Positions 34,281-42,501 of a DNA stretch of 64,000 nucleotides are shown piece by piece. The notes beneath the pieces were generated by a model. That model worked only from the letters and a program-made list of their open reading frames with translations. It was not told where the DNA came from and did not search any database. The stretch is from Candidatus Fraserbacteria bacterium (lineage in GTDB: Bacteria > Bipolaricaulota > Bipolaricaulia > RBG-16-55-9 > JAJCYT01). The translations under genes and the position numbers were made by a program. Where the stretch lies: positions 54,378-118,377 of the forward strand of contig JAJCYT010000032.1 of assembly GCA_029262795.1 (NCBI GenBank), written 5' to 3'. The first letter of the stretch is position 1, and each line of letters begins with the position of its first letter.

Positions 34281-34292
34281 AGTCTCGTTACG
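34275..34292 (+). promoter_or_regulatory. Second SARP-type heptamer pair
   Basis: GGTTACA (34275) and CGTTACG (34286) are spaced 11 bp with a 4-bp gap. Both heptamers are identical to two of the three in front of the SARP gene. Position: between the DinB gene end and the glycosyltransferase start. Confidence 0.5.
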
Positions 34293-34311
34293 GATCAGTC
34301 ATCATAGAAAA

Positions 34312-34836
34312 TCACTTGCGTGCATGTTGCAGCGCCAGCAATACGGCCTGACCGCCATGATACGCTTCATGAGTGAGTACATGATGCAATATCCAGCGCA
34401 AAGTAAATTGATACCCTTTTCGTCCAACCACCATTTCAGGATCGTTAAGGTCATGCAGGATTTTCCGTGTTTTCTCACGAATGGCGTCATGTTGTTCAAA
34501 GAACCAATTTAAAGGTTTTCGTGGCGGTGTGGGCCAATTCACATTCAATTGCTGGGTTTCTTCACTCAAAAGGGTTTTTAATTCTTCGGGGGAGCGTTCT
34601 AATCCAGCAGCACCCGTATGAATCCAGGCTGCTTCTACATCCGCAATGTGCAGGATGATGCCACCGAGGCTGTGACCGTCTTCGAATGCCTGCCAAACCA
34701 GCATGTCTTCAGTCACGTCAATGTCGTCCAACTCTTCACGCCATTCCTGAGTGTTGTCATCAAGCATAGACAGGAGCAGGCCCACTTGAGGTGAAAGGGT
34801 TTCTACAGATGCAACATCATAAATTTCTTCTGTCAT
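34312..34836 (-). CDS. DinB-like / DfsB-type four-helix protein
   Basis: 174 residues. The three-histidine metal site of the DinB fold is visible: GGIILHIADVEAAW, then HHVLTHEAYHGGQ near the C-terminus. These proteins bind a divalent metal and act as thiol-dependent transferases or damage-response proteins; activity here is unknown. The ATG at 34836 has the weak SD AGAGAG; an in-frame TTG lies 18 bases upstream. A single gene upstream of the glycosyltransferase on the same strand, with 82 bp between. Confidence 0.8.
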   Translation of the reverse strand: MTEEIYDVASVETLSPQVGLLLSMLDDNTQEWREELDDIDVTEDMLVWQAFEDGHSLGGIILHIADVEAAWIHTGAAGLERSPEELKTLLSEETQQLNVNWPTPPRKPLNWFFEQHDAIREKTRKILHDLNDPEMVVGRKGYQFTLRWILHHVLTHEAYHGGQAVLLALQHARK

Positions 34837-34933
34837 TATGCATCTCTCTTTCAATGATAATTTTGGCTCTAAGAACTGGTGTCATCTTCATTATAATTTA
34901 TCAATGAAAAGGTGATAAATGTTTCAGTCAACA

Positions 34934-34993
34934 TTAACAAATTTTAATGACGCATTAACTTTGAGTTAATCAGCAATTCCGTATGATTATAAT
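34934..34993 (+). promoter_or_regulatory. TTAAY tandem operator and promoter of the 35-kb two-component operon
   Basis: TTAAC (34934), TTAAT (34944), TTAAC (34955) and TTAAT (34966) repeat at 10, 11 and 11 bp. The last repeat ends 11 bases before TATGAT (34982-34987); a consensus TATAAT also lies at 34988-34993. The same box with the same geometry precedes the htrA gene. Confidence 0.6.
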
Positions 34994-35080
34994 AGAGACG
35001 GGTTGACTTTTGCTGTGTCGTCCAAAAACTTTGGGCGAACTGGTACAATCACTATTGAAGCAGTGATGTCAGGGGGTCAC

Positions 35081-35752
35081 ATGAGGATTCTCGTTGTAGA
35101 GGATGAGCCTAAATTGGCCAAGGCGCTCCAAAAAGGTTTGTCAGAGGAGCAATATGCCGTGGATGTTGCCTATGATGGCGAAGAAGGGCTGCATATGGTT
35201 CGTTCAAAATCTTACGATTTGGTGTTGTTGGACCTGATGATTCCTGAGATCAGCGGCATGGAATTGCTCAGAATTATTCGGGCTGAACAACAGGAAGTGC
35301 CCGTAATGATTTTGACCGCGAAAGATGCGGTTGGCGATCGAGTGGATGGTCTGGACAGCGGCGCTGATGATTATCTGACCAAGCCTTTTTCATTCGAAGA
35401 GTTATTGGCGCGAGCGCGGGCGTTGTTGCGTCGGGCATCATCACATCCGGAATCACAACATTTACAGGTTGGTGATTTAGAACTCGATCCTGTCACTCGT
35501 GAAGTGCGACGCGGCGGAGATCTCATTGAACTTTCTCCCAAGGAGTTCTCCTTGTTAGAATACTTGATGCGTCATCCCAATCGTGTTCTCAGTCGAACAG
35601 TGCTCAGTGAACATGTTTGGGGGGAATTTGATACACTGACCAATGTGATTGATGTCTATGTCCATCACCTAAGAGACAAGATTGATAAAGACCACGATGC
35701 AAAATACATCCAAACCGTTCGTGGCGCAGGGTATGTGTTGAAAGATGGATAA
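35081..35752 (+). CDS. OmpR/PhoB-family response regulator
   Basis: 223 residues. Receiver with acidic pair EDE, phospho-acceptor Asp51 in YDLVLLDLMIPEISG, switch Thr in MILTAKD and Lys in YLTKPFS. The C-terminal winged helix has LSPKEFSLLEYLMRHPNRVLSR and IQTVRGAGYVLKDG. Of three in-frame ATGs I choose 35081 because of the SD AGGGGG and the receiver start MRILVVED. It overlaps its kinase by eight bases. Tandem TTAAY boxes upstream of its own gene and of htrA suggest it controls both. Confidence 0.95.
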   Translation: MRILVVEDEPKLAKALQKGLSEEQYAVDVAYDGEEGLHMVRSKSYDLVLLDLMIPEISGMELLRIIRAEQQEVPVMILTAKDAVGDRVDGLDSGADDYLTKPFSFEELLARARALLRRASSHPESQHLQVGDLELDPVTREVRRGGDLIELSPKEFSLLEYLMRHPNRVLSRTVLSEHVWGEFDTLTNVIDVYVHHLRDKIDKDHDAKYIQTVRGAGYVLKDG

Positions 35753-37178
35753 ATTTCGCTCGGCATTCAGTTCGCTTCGTTTTAGATTAACCGTCTGGTA
35801 TGTTTTGGTACTGGCGGTGGTGTTGGTGGCGTTTAGCTTGATTCTTTATAACACCATCGAAATCAGCCAAAAAAATGAATTTGAAGCGAAACTGATTGCC
35901 ACGGCGGATTTGATTGCGAGCAAAGCTGAAAGTCTGGCAGCGCCTGAAATTCAGGTGAGTGAAATTCCATTAAAAGAAGAAGTTTTTTACCAGCAAATCA
36001 ATCGCAACGGTCAAATTATCAACCGCACTGCAAATTTGGTCGATTTTAACTTGCCTTTTAGCAATGCCGCCGGACAGGCGGTCAACCGAGAGCAGACTTA
36101 TTTGGAATATGTCATCCTGCCCACCGGTCAAAAAATTGCGTTGGTGACTCGAGGCTACAGCTTTTTGGGTGGGGAAGGCATCAGTGGTGTGTTGCAGGTG
36201 GGGTCTTTGTTCTCCCGTGTTGAAGAAAATTTGGGTATGTTGCGCTTTTGGATTTGGATTGTGGTGCCCACCACATTGTTGTTGACCAGTCTGGGCGGCA
36301 TTTTTTTGGCAGACCGGTTGCTTAAGCCACTGGCTAAGATTATTGCCAGCGCCAGAGAAATCAGCAGTCGCAACCTGGATCAACGCTTGCCGATTTCCAA
36401 CCCGAAAGATGAATTGGGGCGTTTGGCCATAACGCTCAATGACTTATTTGATCGGTTGGAAAATTCGTTTAAAAATCAACAGCGGTTTATTGCCGACGCT
36501 TCTCACGAATTGCGAACGCCCATGGCGGCGATGCGTGCAGAAATTGAGGTGTCTCTCAGGCGTGAACGCGAGCGCGACGAATACAAACACTTAATCGGCA
36601 GCAACCTTGAGGAGGTCAAACGGTTGGCCCGCATGGCTGAACGATTGCTGTTTTTAACTCAAAGTGACGCGGGAAAGCTGCCAATACGAGAAGAAAAAAT
36701 TCCTTTAGATGGTCTTTGTCGTCGCGTGGTGGACAAGTTGAGTTTGCTTGCCAGTGATAAAAATATTTGTCTGGGGGCTGAGTCGCTCAATGAGGTTAAT
36801 GTTCATGGGGACAGTGAGCTGTTGGAACAGTTGCTCATGATTTTGGTCGAAAATGCACTGAAATATACACCTATTGACGGCAAGGTGACATTGAGTTGTG
36901 GTGCTTTTAAGAAAAAAGCCTGGCTGGAGGTAACGGACAACGGCCAAGGTATTCCCGAACAACATTTGCCACATTTATTTGAACGTTTTTATCGTGTGGA
37001 CAAAGCCCGCTCCCGTGAGGAAGGCGGCACAGGTCTGGGGCTTTCGATTGCACATTCTATTGCTGCAGCACATGGTGGTCATATTGAAGTTAAAAGCAAT
37101 TTGAATTCAGGCACCACCTTTCGCGTGTTTATTCCCTTCCCTGAAAAACACACTCTTTTAGACAACAACCAATATTAA
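35745..37178 (+). CDS. Sensor histidine kinase (HAMP-HisKA-HATPase)
   Basis: 477 residues. Membrane helices at about 15-38 and 168-190 enclose a periplasmic sensor of about 130 residues. HAMP at about 188-242, HisKA with FIADASHELRTPMAAMRAEIE (His254), and HATPase with N-box LVENALKYTP, G1 DNGQGI and G2 GGTGLGLSIAHSI. It phosphorylates the response regulator encoded just upstream. Co-location with an htrA gene that shares the operator suggests it senses envelope or protein-folding stress, as in Cpx- or MprAB-like systems. Confidence 0.95.
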   Translation: MDKFRSAFSSLRFRLTVWYVLVLAVVLVAFSLILYNTIEISQKNEFEAKLIATADLIASKAESLAAPEIQVSEIPLKEEVFYQQINRNGQIINRTANLVDFNLPFSNAAGQAVNREQTYLEYVILPTGQKIALVTRGYSFLGGEGISGVLQVGSLFSRVEENLGMLRFWIWIVVPTTLLLTSLGGIFLADRLLKPLAKIIASAREISSRNLDQRLPISNPKDELGRLAITLNDLFDRLENSFKNQQRFIADASHELRTPMAAMRAEIEVSLRRERERDEYKHLIGSNLEEVKRLARMAERLLFLTQSDAGKLPIREEKIPLDGLCRRVVDKLSLLASDKNICLGAESLNEVNVHGDSELLEQLLMILVENALKYTPIDGKVTLSCGAFKKKAWLEVTDNGQGIPEQHLPHLFERFYRVDKARSREEGGTGLGLSIAHSIAAAHGGHIEVKSNLNSGTTFRVFIPFPEKHTLLDNNQY

Positions 37179-37184
37179 AAAATT

Positions 37185-37242
37185 TTAATGAAGAAATCTT
37201 AATCTGGCATTAACGCTGGCTTAACGATGCAAACGCTATGCT
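37185..37242 (+). promoter_or_regulatory. TTAAY tandem operator and promoter of htrA
   Basis: TTAAT (37185), TTAAT (37199), TTAAC (37210) and TTAAC (37221): the last three at exact 11-bp steps. The final repeat ends 11 bases before TATGCT (37237-37242). No -35 consensus is present, as expected for an activator-dependent promoter. Confidence 0.6.
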
Positions 37243-37397
37243 CTAAGTGTGAACCAAAACATATTGAATATCAACAATAAAAGAACACATTTGACATCAG
37301 CGCAAATGGCGTTGTTGTTGAAATGTCTTGATGACACCTCCTTAGAATTTCGCCCTTACTTTCCCCTTAGCCGTAGGGAGCCAAATGGGGGGAAGAT

Positions 37398-37437
37398 GGC
37401 CCTCTAACGAATCACTTCGCTCATTCGTTAGAGGGCC
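37398..37437 (+). other. 15-bp perfect hairpin in the htrA leader
   Basis: Perfect 15-base inverted repeat, 37398-37412 and 37423-37437, loop of 10 bases, in the roughly 320-base leader between the htrA promoter and its ATG. Surrounding bases (TCCCCTTAGCCGTAGGGA and GGGGGGA) form further GC-rich pairs. No T-run follows directly. The rest of 37243-37571 has no gene. Confidence 0.6.
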
Positions 37438-37571
37438 CTCCCTGACTACTGGTGTCAGCCCGAAACATGAAATTAACTTATGCCCAGCGATTCCTTGCAG
37501 GACTCCAAGGAAGAAGGCAAAAAAATCTCAAGATGTCTTTGCTTAGGCATGGATGAAAAGGAGTCAGCAAC

Positions 37572-39149
37572 ATGAAATTAAAAATTTTCTCAGCCGTTTT
37601 TATTATGGCCTTGATGGCGGGTGGTATTGCCTGGGCCTTGTCTGCAACAGGAGTGCCTGTGACCAGAGCCTTGCAACCCACATTTCAGACTGCAAGCTTT
37701 CAGCCTCAATCCCCGTCCATTAGTTTGGATGACTTGGACAAATTGCAACTACAAACCTTAATTACAAACTCTGGCCAAAATGCCATTAAATCTGCGATTC
37801 AACAGGTGGCACCCGCTGTGGTTCAAATTGATGTCACTCGCTCTGTGGGTGTGGGTCACGAGTTTCAGCAAAAAGATATTTTTGATTATTTTATGGATGA
37901 CCCAGAAGGAAATTTTAAAGAACTTAAAGAGTTTGAAGACTTCTTTGATCGCATTCCACAATCACGCGAACAACGGGTCAAACAGTCTTTAGGGTCTGGT
38001 GTTTTCATTGAATTTGAAGATCAAGTTTACTTAATCAGCAATGATCATGTGGTCAAAGGTGCAGAAAGTTTACAAGTGACCACGCAAAATGGTGACCGCT
38101 TTAATGCACATGTGATTGGTTCTGATGCGACGATGGACATTGCGATTTTAACTGTGGACACACAAGGACAAGCCGTGCCTGTGGCCCGATTGGGCAACTC
38201 CGATCAGATTGATATTGGCGATTGGGCGGTTGCCATTGGTAATCCATTGGGCCTAAGTCATACTGTCACGGCGGGCATTGTAAGTGCAGTGGAGCGCAGT
38301 GTGGATCATCCACAAGGCAATGGTCGATTTCGTGCTTTAATTCAAACTGACGCAGCCATTAATCCTGGCAATTCCGGCGGGCCTTTGGTCAATGCCATGG
38401 GTGAAGTGATTGGTATCAATACCTTGATTGCCAACAACGCCGAAGGTTTGAATTTTGCCATCAACATCAATGAAATCAAACATGCCTTGCCTCAACTGAT
38501 TCAGGAAGGCCACGTTCGTCGCGCCTGGTTGGGCGTGTTTATTCAAGAGCTCGACAACGTGTTGGCTGAACAGTTTGGCATCAGCGATGGTGAGGGTGTG
38601 TTGGTCAGCGATGTGGTTTTAGATGCACCTGCCATGGATGCGCTGGAAAGTGGCGATGTCATTCAGACGGTTGATGGTCAAACTGTGGATTCTGTGGTCG
38701 AACTCCAAGATGCCATTATGTTTAAATCAATTGGTCAGGTAGTAACGCTAGGCATCATCCGAGATGGACAGCCGGTGATTGTGGAAGTCCTTTTGGGATC
38801 ACGCCCTGATGACCAAGCTGCGCCCGCACAGCGCCCACAAATCGAACAGCCTGATGTGGAAGCACTGCAAAAATTCGGATTAAAAGTCAGTGGATTGACG
38901 CCTGAGAAGGCTGAAACATTGGGTTTAGATTCCGGCCAAACCTTAATTATTGAATACGTAGAACCAAACAGTCGAGCATTTTGGGCCAGCCCCCAGCCGC
39001 AGCCGGGGGATGTAATTGCCCAGTTGAATCGACAAGACATTGCAACGATTGAAGCTTGGAATGAAGCCATCAGCCAACTTGATGACAGCGCCGATGTGGT
39101 GCTGACACTGATTCGCGATGGCCGCACCTTCTTCATTGCGTTGCCTTAA
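37572..39149 (+). CDS. HtrA-like trypsin/PDZ serine protease 1
   Basis: 525 residues. N-terminal signal anchor (about 5-24), a linker, then the trypsin-like domain with His159 (ISNDHVVKGAE), Asp189 (DATMDIAILTV) and Ser268 (INPGNSGGPLVNAMGE). Two PDZ-like domains follow (about 310-395 and 430-525). It degrades or refolds misfolded envelope proteins. The region DDLDKLQLQTLITNSGQNAIKSAI before the protease is shared with the second HtrA at 51217, so the two are paralogues. SD AAAGGAG. Controlled, by inference, by the upstream two-component system. Confidence 0.96.
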   Translation: MKLKIFSAVFIMALMAGGIAWALSATGVPVTRALQPTFQTASFQPQSPSISLDDLDKLQLQTLITNSGQNAIKSAIQQVAPAVVQIDVTRSVGVGHEFQQKDIFDYFMDDPEGNFKELKEFEDFFDRIPQSREQRVKQSLGSGVFIEFEDQVYLISNDHVVKGAESLQVTTQNGDRFNAHVIGSDATMDIAILTVDTQGQAVPVARLGNSDQIDIGDWAVAIGNPLGLSHTVTAGIVSAVERSVDHPQGNGRFRALIQTDAAINPGNSGGPLVNAMGEVIGINTLIANNAEGLNFAININEIKHALPQLIQEGHVRRAWLGVFIQELDNVLAEQFGISDGEGVLVSDVVLDAPAMDALESGDVIQTVDGQTVDSVVELQDAIMFKSIGQVVTLGIIRDGQPVIVEVLLGSRPDDQAAPAQRPQIEQPDVEALQKFGLKVSGLTPEKAETLGLDSGQTLIIEYVEPNSRAFWASPQPQPGDVIAQLNRQDIATIEAWNEAISQLDDSADVVLTLIRDGRTFFIALP

Positions 39150-39225
39150 AAAGTAAATTTGCGAGTGCATTAATTATCATTCTGTGTCTATTTTTCCGTC
39201 AATGCACTCACAGACTCCGAAATGA

Positions 39226-39261
39226 CATAAGGGCAGGGGTATGGCCTGCCCTTATGTTTTT
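39226..39261 (+). terminator. Intrinsic terminator after htrA
   Basis: CATAAGGGCAGG and CCTGCCCTTATG (39226-39237 and 39245-39256) form a perfect 12-bp stem followed by TTTTTAT. Another 9-bp pair, GAGTGCATT/AATGCACTC, lies between it and the stop at 39173-39209. Confidence 0.85.
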
Positions 39262-39262
39262 A

Positions 39263-40300
39263 TCATAGCACATTCCAAAATTTTTGTTGAATATCCCGAA
39301 CCCGATGAAAAGCGTGAATTGAGCTTTTTGTGATTGGGACAGGGTTGGCAAGATGTTGGCCGTTTAATTCATCCAACACGCTTTTTGCGCTGTTTTGCAA
39401 GGCGTTGAGATGGTAGCCCCCCTCTAACAGTACTGCACATCGATGCTGTGCATGGTCTTTGGCTATGTTCATCAAGATGCGTGCCATGGCCGCAAACCCT
39501 TCTTCGCTTACGTGCATGCCGCTTAATGGATCATTTGCATGAGCATCAAACCCTGCGGATATTAAGATGAATTGCGGGTCAAACTGTCGCGCAATGGGAT
39601 CAAGGATTTCCTGAAACATGGCCACGTAGTCGCCATCGCCACATTGAGCAGGCAAGGGAACATTGACATTGAATCCTGCACCATCACCGCGCCCTACATC
39701 TTCTGCTGCACCTGTGCCTGGATAATGAGGCCACTGATGCAGGGACATGTACATGACGTTTGGGTCATCATAAAAACTGTGTTCGGTGCCGTTACCATGA
39801 TGTACGTCCCAGTCCAGAATCAATACTCTTTCTAGTTGATGTTTAACGCGAAGGTGATGGGCGCCGATGGCGACATTATTAAATAGGCAAAAACCCATTG
39901 CTTGATCATATTCAGCATGATGTCCAGGTGGGCGCACAAAGGCAAAGCCGTTGTCTACTTCACCGGCCATGATAGCGTCGAGCAAATTGAGCAATCCACC
40001 CACTGCGAGGCAAGCGACTTCGTAGGATTGTGCGGAAGTGGTGGTTTCAAGGTCATATGAAAATTGATCTTGGCCAGCCGTGGCTGCCAATCCCTTGACA
40101 TGATCTGGGTGATGGTTCCAGGTGAGTTCTTCCTGTGTTGCCAAGCGGGGGTCAATTTTGATGATTCCATCACGCTTGTAGTTGTTCATCAGTTCGAGCA
40201 GTACGCCCAAGCGTTCTGGACATTCAGGATGGCCTGGAGCTGTTTGGTGTTGTTGGTATCGGCCATCAATGACGATGCCGGTTTTTAAAAAATTATTCAT
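39263..40300 (-). CDS. Histone deacetylase-like amidohydrolase (acetoin-utilisation type)
   Basis: 345 residues of the class II-like arginase/deacetylase fold. Active-site pieces: PPGHHAEYDQAMGFCLFNN with His127/128, DWDVHHGNGTEHSFY with Asp165/His167 and SAGFDAHANDPLSG with the third metal Asp; LLEGGYHLNAL carries the conserved glycine-Tyr loop. It deacetylates acetyl-lysine, acetylpolyamines or a similar amide. With several GNAT acetyltransferases in the window an acetylation cycle is conceivable, but not shown. ATG 40300 overlaps the end of atpI by eight bases. Confidence 0.93.
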   Translation of the reverse strand: MNNFLKTGIVIDGRYQQHQTAPGHPECPERLGVLLELMNNYKRDGIIKIDPRLATQEELTWNHHPDHVKGLAATAGQDQFSYDLETTTSAQSYEVACLAVGGLLNLLDAIMAGEVDNGFAFVRPPGHHAEYDQAMGFCLFNNVAIGAHHLRVKHQLERVLILDWDVHHGNGTEHSFYDDPNVMYMSLHQWPHYPGTGAAEDVGRGDGAGFNVNVPLPAQCGDGDYVAMFQEILDPIARQFDPQFILISAGFDAHANDPLSGMHVSEEGFAAMARILMNIAKDHAQHRCAVLLEGGYHLNALQNSAKSVLDELNGQHLANPVPITKSSIHAFHRVRDIQQKFWNVL

Positions 40301-40544
40301 CTTCTTTAGTGGTTCGAGGTTTGGTGAATTTTTTGAGCAGTTTGGCACTGTTCCAATACAGAGCAATGATGCCTAGCACCAGACCAATCCACGTGAAAAA
40401 ACCGGTGCCAAGCCAGTTGTCCAGCGCCCATCCCCCCCCAAACATGATGCCAAAAGAGAGGAAAGCCACCAGTCCGAGTTGCCCAACCAACTCCAGTCCT
40501 TCCATCAGTGCCTGTACGCTAGGGTCTCTCTCTTTCTTAGGCAT
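40293..40544 (-). CDS. atpI: AtpI-like F0F1-ATPase assembly protein
   Basis: 83 residues with two membrane helices: GLVAFLSFGIMFGGGWALDNWLGTG and FTWIGLVLGIIALYW, the AtpI/gene1 pattern. In other bacteria it heads the atp operon and helps assemble the c-ring or carry magnesium. Here no atp genes follow; it is coupled instead to the deacetylase-like gene. SD GAGGGTGG supports ATG 40544. Confidence 0.8.
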   Translation of the reverse strand: MPKKERDPSVQALMEGLELVGQLGLVAFLSFGIMFGGGWALDNWLGTGFFTWIGLVLGIIALYWNSAKLLKKFTKPRTTKEDE

Positions 40545-40597
40545 ACCCACCCTCAAATAGAATTAGGTATCGAAAAATAGAACTGACATACACAGCC

Positions 40598-40655
40598 CAA
40601 CCCATAGCCCCCTTTATGTAAAGGGGGCTATGGGTTGGGGGATTAGAGCCTTTTA
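40598..40655. repeat. Dispersed palindromic repeat, copy 3 (best palindrome)
   Basis: A perfect 19-base inverted repeat (40598-40616 and 40619-40637) with a TG centre, containing the core CCCCCTTTATGTAAAGGGGG, then GGGGATTAGAGCCTTTTACA. Core and right flank match the copy at 24.5 kb. It lies between rny and atpI and would form a strong hairpin in the transcript. Confidence 0.8.
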
Positions 40656-40691
40656 CAATTATTAAAGATGCCTTTAAACAAGTCCTAAAAA

Positions 40692-42236
40692 TCACTTCGC
40701 CGTTTGCATATACTCCGAGTTTCGGATCACGTGGATCTTGATCTCACCTGGATAGCTGAGTTGATCTTCGATCACGCGGGCGATGTCGTAGGCCAGCTTG
40801 GCGGACATGTCGTCGTTGACCTCGTTGGGTTCGACCATCACGCGCACTTCGCGGCCTGCCTGCATGGCAAAGGCTTCGCGTACACCGTTGAACTCTTTGC
40901 AGATGGCTTCGAGCTTGTCCAGGCGTTGTACGTAGCTTTCAAACGTTTCTTGGCGCGCCCCTGGGCGTGCGGCGGACAAGGCATCGGCGGCTTGCAGGAT
41001 GACGGCGAGCACGGTGCGAGGTTCCACTTCTTCGTTATGGGCGGCCACAGCGTGGCAGATTTCTTCACTTTCACCATAGCGTCTAGAAAATTCTGCACTG
41101 ATGAGCGAGTGTGAGCCTTCGACTTGATGGTCCACTGCTTTGCCGATGTCATGGAGCAAGCCGGCGCGTTTGGCCGCTTTGGGGTCCAGCCCCAATTCAC
41201 TGGCCAACATGCCAGCCAGCGAAGCCACTTCGATGGTATGTTTGAGCTGATTTTGGCCATAGCTGGTACGGAAATAGAGTCGGCCTGCCAGCATCACCAA
41301 TTCAGGATGGACGCCACTGAGGCCGAGTTCAAACACGGCTTCCTGGCCCAATTCGCGCACGTGGTCTTCCACCTGCTCTTTGGCTTTTTCCACATATTTT
41401 TTGATTTGAACGGGATGAATGCGTCCATCTTCAATGAGTTTTTCCATAGCCAGGCGTGCGATTTCTCGACGAATGGGATGGAAACAAGATAATGCCACAG
41501 TGTCTGGCGTTTCGTCAACCAACACCTCAACACCGGTGAGTGCTTCAAAGGCGCGGATATTGCGGCCTTCTTTGCCGATGATGCGGCCTTTGTATTCTTC
41601 GCGCGGCAAGGTGACCACACTCATGCTGTATTCATTCACCGAATCGCCTGCATAGCGTTGCAATGTGGTGGAGATGATGCGAAGCGCTTTGTGCTTGGCT
41701 TCTTCTTCGGCGTTGAGCTCGATTTGGCGGACACGTTTGGCGATGAACTGCTGAGAATCGGCTTCGACTTCCTGCATCAATTTGTCGCGTGCTTCAGACT
41801 CAGATAGGTTGGCAATGGCTTCCAGGCGTTCACGTTCTTCGTCAAATAAAGTTTCTCCTTGCTGGAGCAAGGTTTTGACGGCATGAATGTCTTCCTGAAG
41901 GTTTTCTTCCAGGCGGGTGAGCTGATCGCTTTTTTGTTCAATACGCTCTTCACGTTGCACTAAACGTGATTCGTTTTGAGACAGCGTTTGCTCTTTTTGT
42001 TTGATCTGCGCATGAAGGTCGTCCCAGCGTTTTTGGACCTCGGATTGTGCTTCCAGGACTTTTTCTTTTTTAAGCTGTTCCCCTTCTTGCTTCGCTTTTT
42101 CAACGAGGCTGTCAACCCATTTTTCTTCTCTTTGCAGGCGTGCAACAATCTGCCACTTGGCCATGATGTATCCAATGCCGCCTACTAAAGCCAAAGCAGC
42201 TACAGCGGCGATTCCAATAATTATTTCTTGTGTCAT
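40692..42236 (-). CDS. rny: Ribonuclease Y
   Basis: 514 residues, the usual RNase Y length and order. Single N-terminal membrane helix (about 3-25), long coiled coil (about 30-200), KH domain with IIGKEGRNIRAFEALTGVEVLVDETPD, and HD domain with GLLHDIGKAVDHQVEGSHSL. It is a membrane-bound endoribonuclease that starts mRNA decay. A promoter 49 bases upstream of the ATG; no clear SD. It precedes the repeat and the atpI gene on the same strand. Confidence 0.98.
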   Translation of the reverse strand: MTQEIIIGIAAVAALALVGGIGYIMAKWQIVARLQREEKWVDSLVEKAKQEGEQLKKEKVLEAQSEVQKRWDDLHAQIKQKEQTLSQNESRLVQREERIEQKSDQLTRLEENLQEDIHAVKTLLQQGETLFDEERERLEAIANLSESEARDKLMQEVEADSQQFIAKRVRQIELNAEEEAKHKALRIISTTLQRYAGDSVNEYSMSVVTLPREEYKGRIIGKEGRNIRAFEALTGVEVLVDETPDTVALSCFHPIRREIARLAMEKLIEDGRIHPVQIKKYVEKAKEQVEDHVRELGQEAVFELGLSGVHPELVMLAGRLYFRTSYGQNQLKHTIEVASLAGMLASELGLDPKAAKRAGLLHDIGKAVDHQVEGSHSLISAEFSRRYGESEEICHAVAAHNEEVEPRTVLAVILQAADALSAARPGARQETFESYVQRLDKLEAICKEFNGVREAFAMQAGREVRVMVEPNEVNDDMSAKLAYDIARVIEDQLSYPGEIKIHVIRNSEYMQTAK

Positions 42237-42291
42237 TCCAGCGACACCCTTTCATTATGCCCATAGGCATCGATCCTCTCCGATAGGGTGC

Positions 42292-42319
42292 TGTATACGG
42301 TGGAAGCATCTGCTTACAA
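42292..42319 (-). promoter_or_regulatory. Promoter of rny
   Basis: On the minus strand, TTGTAA (42314-42319), a 16-bp spacer and TATACA (42292-42297). Predicted +1 near 42285. Confidence 0.55.
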
Positions 42320-42501
42320 CCGAGTGATTCCTCATGTTTTTATTCAATTCCAATAAACTCGATTTATTCATAGAATATCACTTCCACAACAAATAACTAC
42401 AGCGTCTTCGGTATAGATTCATCGTTCATTAATACCTATATTTAGGCGATATCAAGTTAGTCATTCCTTACAATGTATTATAGACAGACAAACGTCCAGG
42501 A

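Noticed and set aside
35274..35456. Small minus-strand frame inside the response regulator gene
   Set aside because: Shadow frame of a gene whose plus-strand protein is certain.
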